Assembly: GCA_016928125.1 (NCBI GenBank)
Contig: JAFGLK010000115.1
Span: forward strand, 1-8,123
DNA: 8,123 bases
Direction of reading: 5' to 3'
DNA from: Anaerolineae bacterium
GTDB lineage: Bacteria; Chloroflexota; Anaerolineae; UBA1429
Positions within the stretch are counted from its first letter, which is position 1. Every line of letters begins with the position of its first letter. A program made the translations under genes and the position numbers. The notes under the pieces are model-generated. The model saw nothing but the letters and a program-made list of their open reading frames with translations, was not told the DNA's origin and did not search any database. This document shows, piece after piece, positions 6,407 to 8,123 of this stretch.

Positions 6407-7123
6407 ATGCTCTCATTTCGCCAGCCTCAGCCCGAGGCTCCGGGCCACGGAGGCCGCTATGAAGTCAAGCTGGTCTGCCCTGCATGGCGCCTGCCTGAGG
6501 TCCGCGTCTGGATGACGCTGCACCCCGAGTGCTTCCAAGAGGCCTACCCCGTACGCCAGGTGAACAGCCTCTACTTGGACACGCTCTCACATGACGGGCT
6601 AGACGCTAACCTGAGCGGCATCGGTGAACGCGCCAAGTTGCGTCTGCGCTGGTATGGTCAGGAGCATCATCGCGCCCAGACCCAACTGGAGCTCAAGCGG
6701 CGCATCCATCGACTCGGCTGGAAGGAGATCCAGCCGCTGCCCGGGCCTCTAGACCTTCCCAGCCTGTCATGGGCGGAACTGCTCGCGCGGCTCCGTGCCG
6801 ACGCGACGCCCGCCTTTCGCAGTCGATTGGTCGAGTCGGATCGTCCCACGCTCATCGTGTCCTACCAGCGAGGTTACTACTGCTCGGCCGATGGCGACCT
6901 GCGCATCACCCTCGATCAGGGCCTTCAGCTCTATGAGCAGTATCTGCAGCCGGCCCCCAATCTCTGCTTGGCCGCGCCGCCCACCGAGGATCTGATCGTG
7001 GAGATCAAGGCCGACGTCAGGTTTCACCGGCGCGTGTCCGATCTGCTCTCGTCCTGTCCATGGCCGGTATCCAGAAATAGCAAGTACATCGTCGGCATGC
7101 ATCGCGCCCTCGCCTTCTGGTGA
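6407..7123 (+). CDS. VTC domain protein, probable polyphosphate polymerase
   Basis: A 238-residue soluble protein consisting of essentially one VTC domain, a member of the triphosphate tunnel metalloenzyme superfamily, which in yeast Vtc4 polymerises phosphate from ATP. Expected tunnel residues are visible: RYEVK at 17-21 (Lys21), NSLYLDT at 53-59, KLRLR at 77-81, ELK at 95-97, SYQR at 152-155, LRITLD at 165-170, VEIK at 198-201 (Glu199, likely metal ligand) and SKY at 225-227. There is no membrane helix, SPX domain or CHAD domain, so membrane attachment would need a partner; the DUF4956 protein of the same operon is the obvious one. ATG 6407 lies 2 nt after the CotH-like stop, with only weak ribosome-site similarity, which suggests translational coupling. 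It is the last gene of the operon. Without biochemical data it could be a different triphosphate-binding enzyme, but the basic and acidic tunnel residues are complete enough for the polymerase call. Confidence 0.88.
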   Translation: MLSFRQPQPEAPGHGGRYEVKLVCPAWRLPEVRVWMTLHPECFQEAYPVRQVNSLYLDTLSHDGLDANLSGIGERAKLRLRWYGQEHHRAQTQLELKRRIHRLGWKEIQPLPGPLDLPSLSWAELLARLRADATPAFRSRLVESDRPTLIVSYQRGYYCSADGDLRITLDQGLQLYEQYLQPAPNLCLAAPPTEDLIVEIKADVRFHRRVSDLLSSCPWPVSRNSKYIVGMHRALAFW

Positions 7124-7175
7124 GCCTCTCGGGCGCCATAGCCACCCGCCGTCTGCCCACATCGCGTCGTCGCGT

Positions 7176-7205
7176 TTGACACGCGCCCATGCGCTGCGCC
7201 ACAAT
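7176..7205 (+). promoter_or_regulatory. Sigma-70-like promoter of the GHL6-type gene
   Basis: A perfect -35 TTGACA (7176-7181) is followed after 18 nt by CACAAT (7200-7205). Transcription would start near 7212, with a leader of about 58 nt. It shows that the glycoside-hydrolase-like gene is a unit separate from the preceding operon, whose stop lies at 7123. No convincing terminator was found between 7124 and 7175. Confidence 0.6.
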
Positions 7206-7259
7206 AGCCGTGCTCCACTCCCGTTCCGCGCCGCCGAGGTCGCCATCCCACATCCGGTC

Positions 7260-7265
7260 AGGAGG
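7260..7265 (+). promoter_or_regulatory. Ribosome binding site of the GHL6-type gene
   Basis: A perfect AGGAGG lies 4 nt before ATG 7270 and fixes the start of this gene, which is truncated at its 3' end by the window edge. Confidence 0.75.
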
Positions 7266-7269
7266 TCCC

Positions 7270-8123
7270 ATGAGAGAGCCCCTCCGTTTCCGTCAGGTCC
7301 ATCTCGACTTTCACACCAGCGAGGCCATCCCGGGCGTTGGCTCTGATTTCGACGGGGAGGCCTTTGCCCAGACCTTGCAGCGCGCCCAGGTAGACTCGAT
7401 CAACCTCTTTGCGCGTTGTCATCACGGCTGGATCTATCATGACTCGGAGCGCTACGCCGAGCGTCGCCATCCCCATCTCACCCGCGATCTGCTGCGGGAG
7501 CAGATCGAAGCCTGTCACACGCGAGACATCAAGACGCCGGTCTATATCACGGTACAGTGGGACCACTATACGGCCCAGCGCCATCCGGAATGGCGCGTGG
7601 TCACCCCCGAGGGTCGTCTCCAGGGCAACACGGGGCCTTACGAGGCCGGCTTCTGGAATCTGCTCTGCCTGAACACGCCTTACGTCGATTGGCTCAAAGG
7701 CTACGTGCAAGAGGTCATCGAGACCCTGCCAGTGGATGGACTCTGGCTGGATATCGTGGATGCGAGGGATTGTTCCTGCTGGCATTGCCGTCAGGGCATG
7801 CTGGAACAGGGCCTTGAGCCGATGCACCGCGAGGACCGCCTGCTCTACGGGCGCCAGGTGTTGCAGCGCTTTGAGCGCGAGATGACGACGCTCATTCACG
7901 CCCACAACCCCGATCTGCTCATCTTTTACAACTCGGGGCATGTGGGCCCGCAACATCGCCCCATCCTGGACAACTATACTCATCTGGAGCTGGAATCGCT
8001 GCCCAGCGGTGGCTGGGGCTATCTCCATTTTCCCACCGCGGCCCGCTATGCTCGCACGTTGGGGATCGACCATCTGGGCATGACCGGCAAGTTCCACACC
8101 TCGTGGGGCGACTTTCACTCGTA
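7270..8123 (+). CDS. Partial GHL6-type hypothetical glycoside hydrolase
   Basis: The first 284 residues of a larger protein that continues past the window; no stop codon is reached. It resembles the hypothetical glycoside hydrolase 6 (GHL6) group of TIM-barrel proteins, often annotated as alpha-amylase-like or as carrying a beta-galactosidase trimerisation domain, usually well over 600 residues long. Recognisable segments are RQVHLDFHTSEAIPGVGSDFD at 8-28, LFARCHHGW at 46-54, HPHL at 67-70, TPVYITVQWD at 89-98, CLNTPYVDW at 133-141, VDGLWLDIV at 155-163 with Asp161 as a candidate catalytic acid, a CxCxxC motif (Cys168, 170, 173), and GKFHTSWGDFH at 273-283. No signal peptide is seen, so it probably acts on sugars or oligosaccharides in the cytoplasm. 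The substrate is unknown. It has its own promoter and does not belong to the preceding operon. Confidence 0.8.
   Translation, partial: MREPLRFRQVHLDFHTSEAIPGVGSDFDGEAFAQTLQRAQVDSINLFARCHHGWIYHDSERYAERRHPHLTRDLLREQIEACHTRDIKTPVYITVQWDHYTAQRHPEWRVVTPEGRLQGNTGPYEAGFWNLLCLNTPYVDWLKGYVQEVIETLPVDGLWLDIVDARDCSCWHCRQGMLEQGLEPMHREDRLLYGRQVLQRFEREMTTLIHAHNPDLLIFYNSGHVGPQHRPILDNYTHLELESLPSGGWGYLHFPTAARYARTLGIDHLGMTGKFHTSWGDFHS

Noticed and set aside
7124..7175. A terminator after the VTC gene
   Set aside because: Only a 4-bp CGCG repeat (about 7164-7174) and no T-run were found, too weak to call.

Overview
The window is GC-rich, closely packed bacterial DNA. It most resembles a member of the Chloroflexota. 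This is an inference from the G/C-biased codon use, from a C-terminal beta-sandwich domain in the large CotH-like protein that I know mainly from Chloroflexota membrane glycosyltransferases, and from the gene mix. AGGAGG-type ribosome sites and sigma-70-like promoters (TTGCCA/TTGACA, 17-18 nt, TATAAT-like) can be read directly before four transcription units.

Layout: 1-230 holds no gene I can support. At 231-259 a promoter drives a plus-strand iron-sulfur protein (347-1180) with an unusual cysteine-rich N-terminal half and a C-terminal two-[4Fe-4S] ferredoxin domain. It converges on a minus-strand aldo/keto reductase (1314-2303), and the two stop codons flank a 12-bp inverted repeat that could act as a bidirectional terminator. 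The reductase promoter lies back to back with the promoter of a plus-strand three-gene operon, and a short dyad sits between the two -35 boxes.

The operon (2532-7123) is the most interesting part. It encodes a four-helix membrane protein of the DUF4956 family, a 1058-residue membrane-anchored protein that joins a CotH kinase-like domain, a right-handed beta-helix and a terminal beta-sandwich, and a stand-alone VTC-type (triphosphate tunnel) domain with the residues expected of a polyphosphate polymerase. The genes are separated by 3 and 2 nt, so they are probably translated together. A reasonable but untested model is a membrane-linked phosphate-chemistry system: the VTC protein makes or transfers polyphosphate at the cytoplasmic face, the DUF4956 protein provides the membrane component, and the CotH-like protein acts on or displays something at the cell surface.

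A separate promoter then drives a plus-strand gene (7270 to the window end) for the N-terminal part of a TIM-barrel hypothetical glycoside hydrolase of the GHL6 type, cut off by the window edge. No RNA genes, insertion sequences, CRISPR arrays or attachment sites were found.
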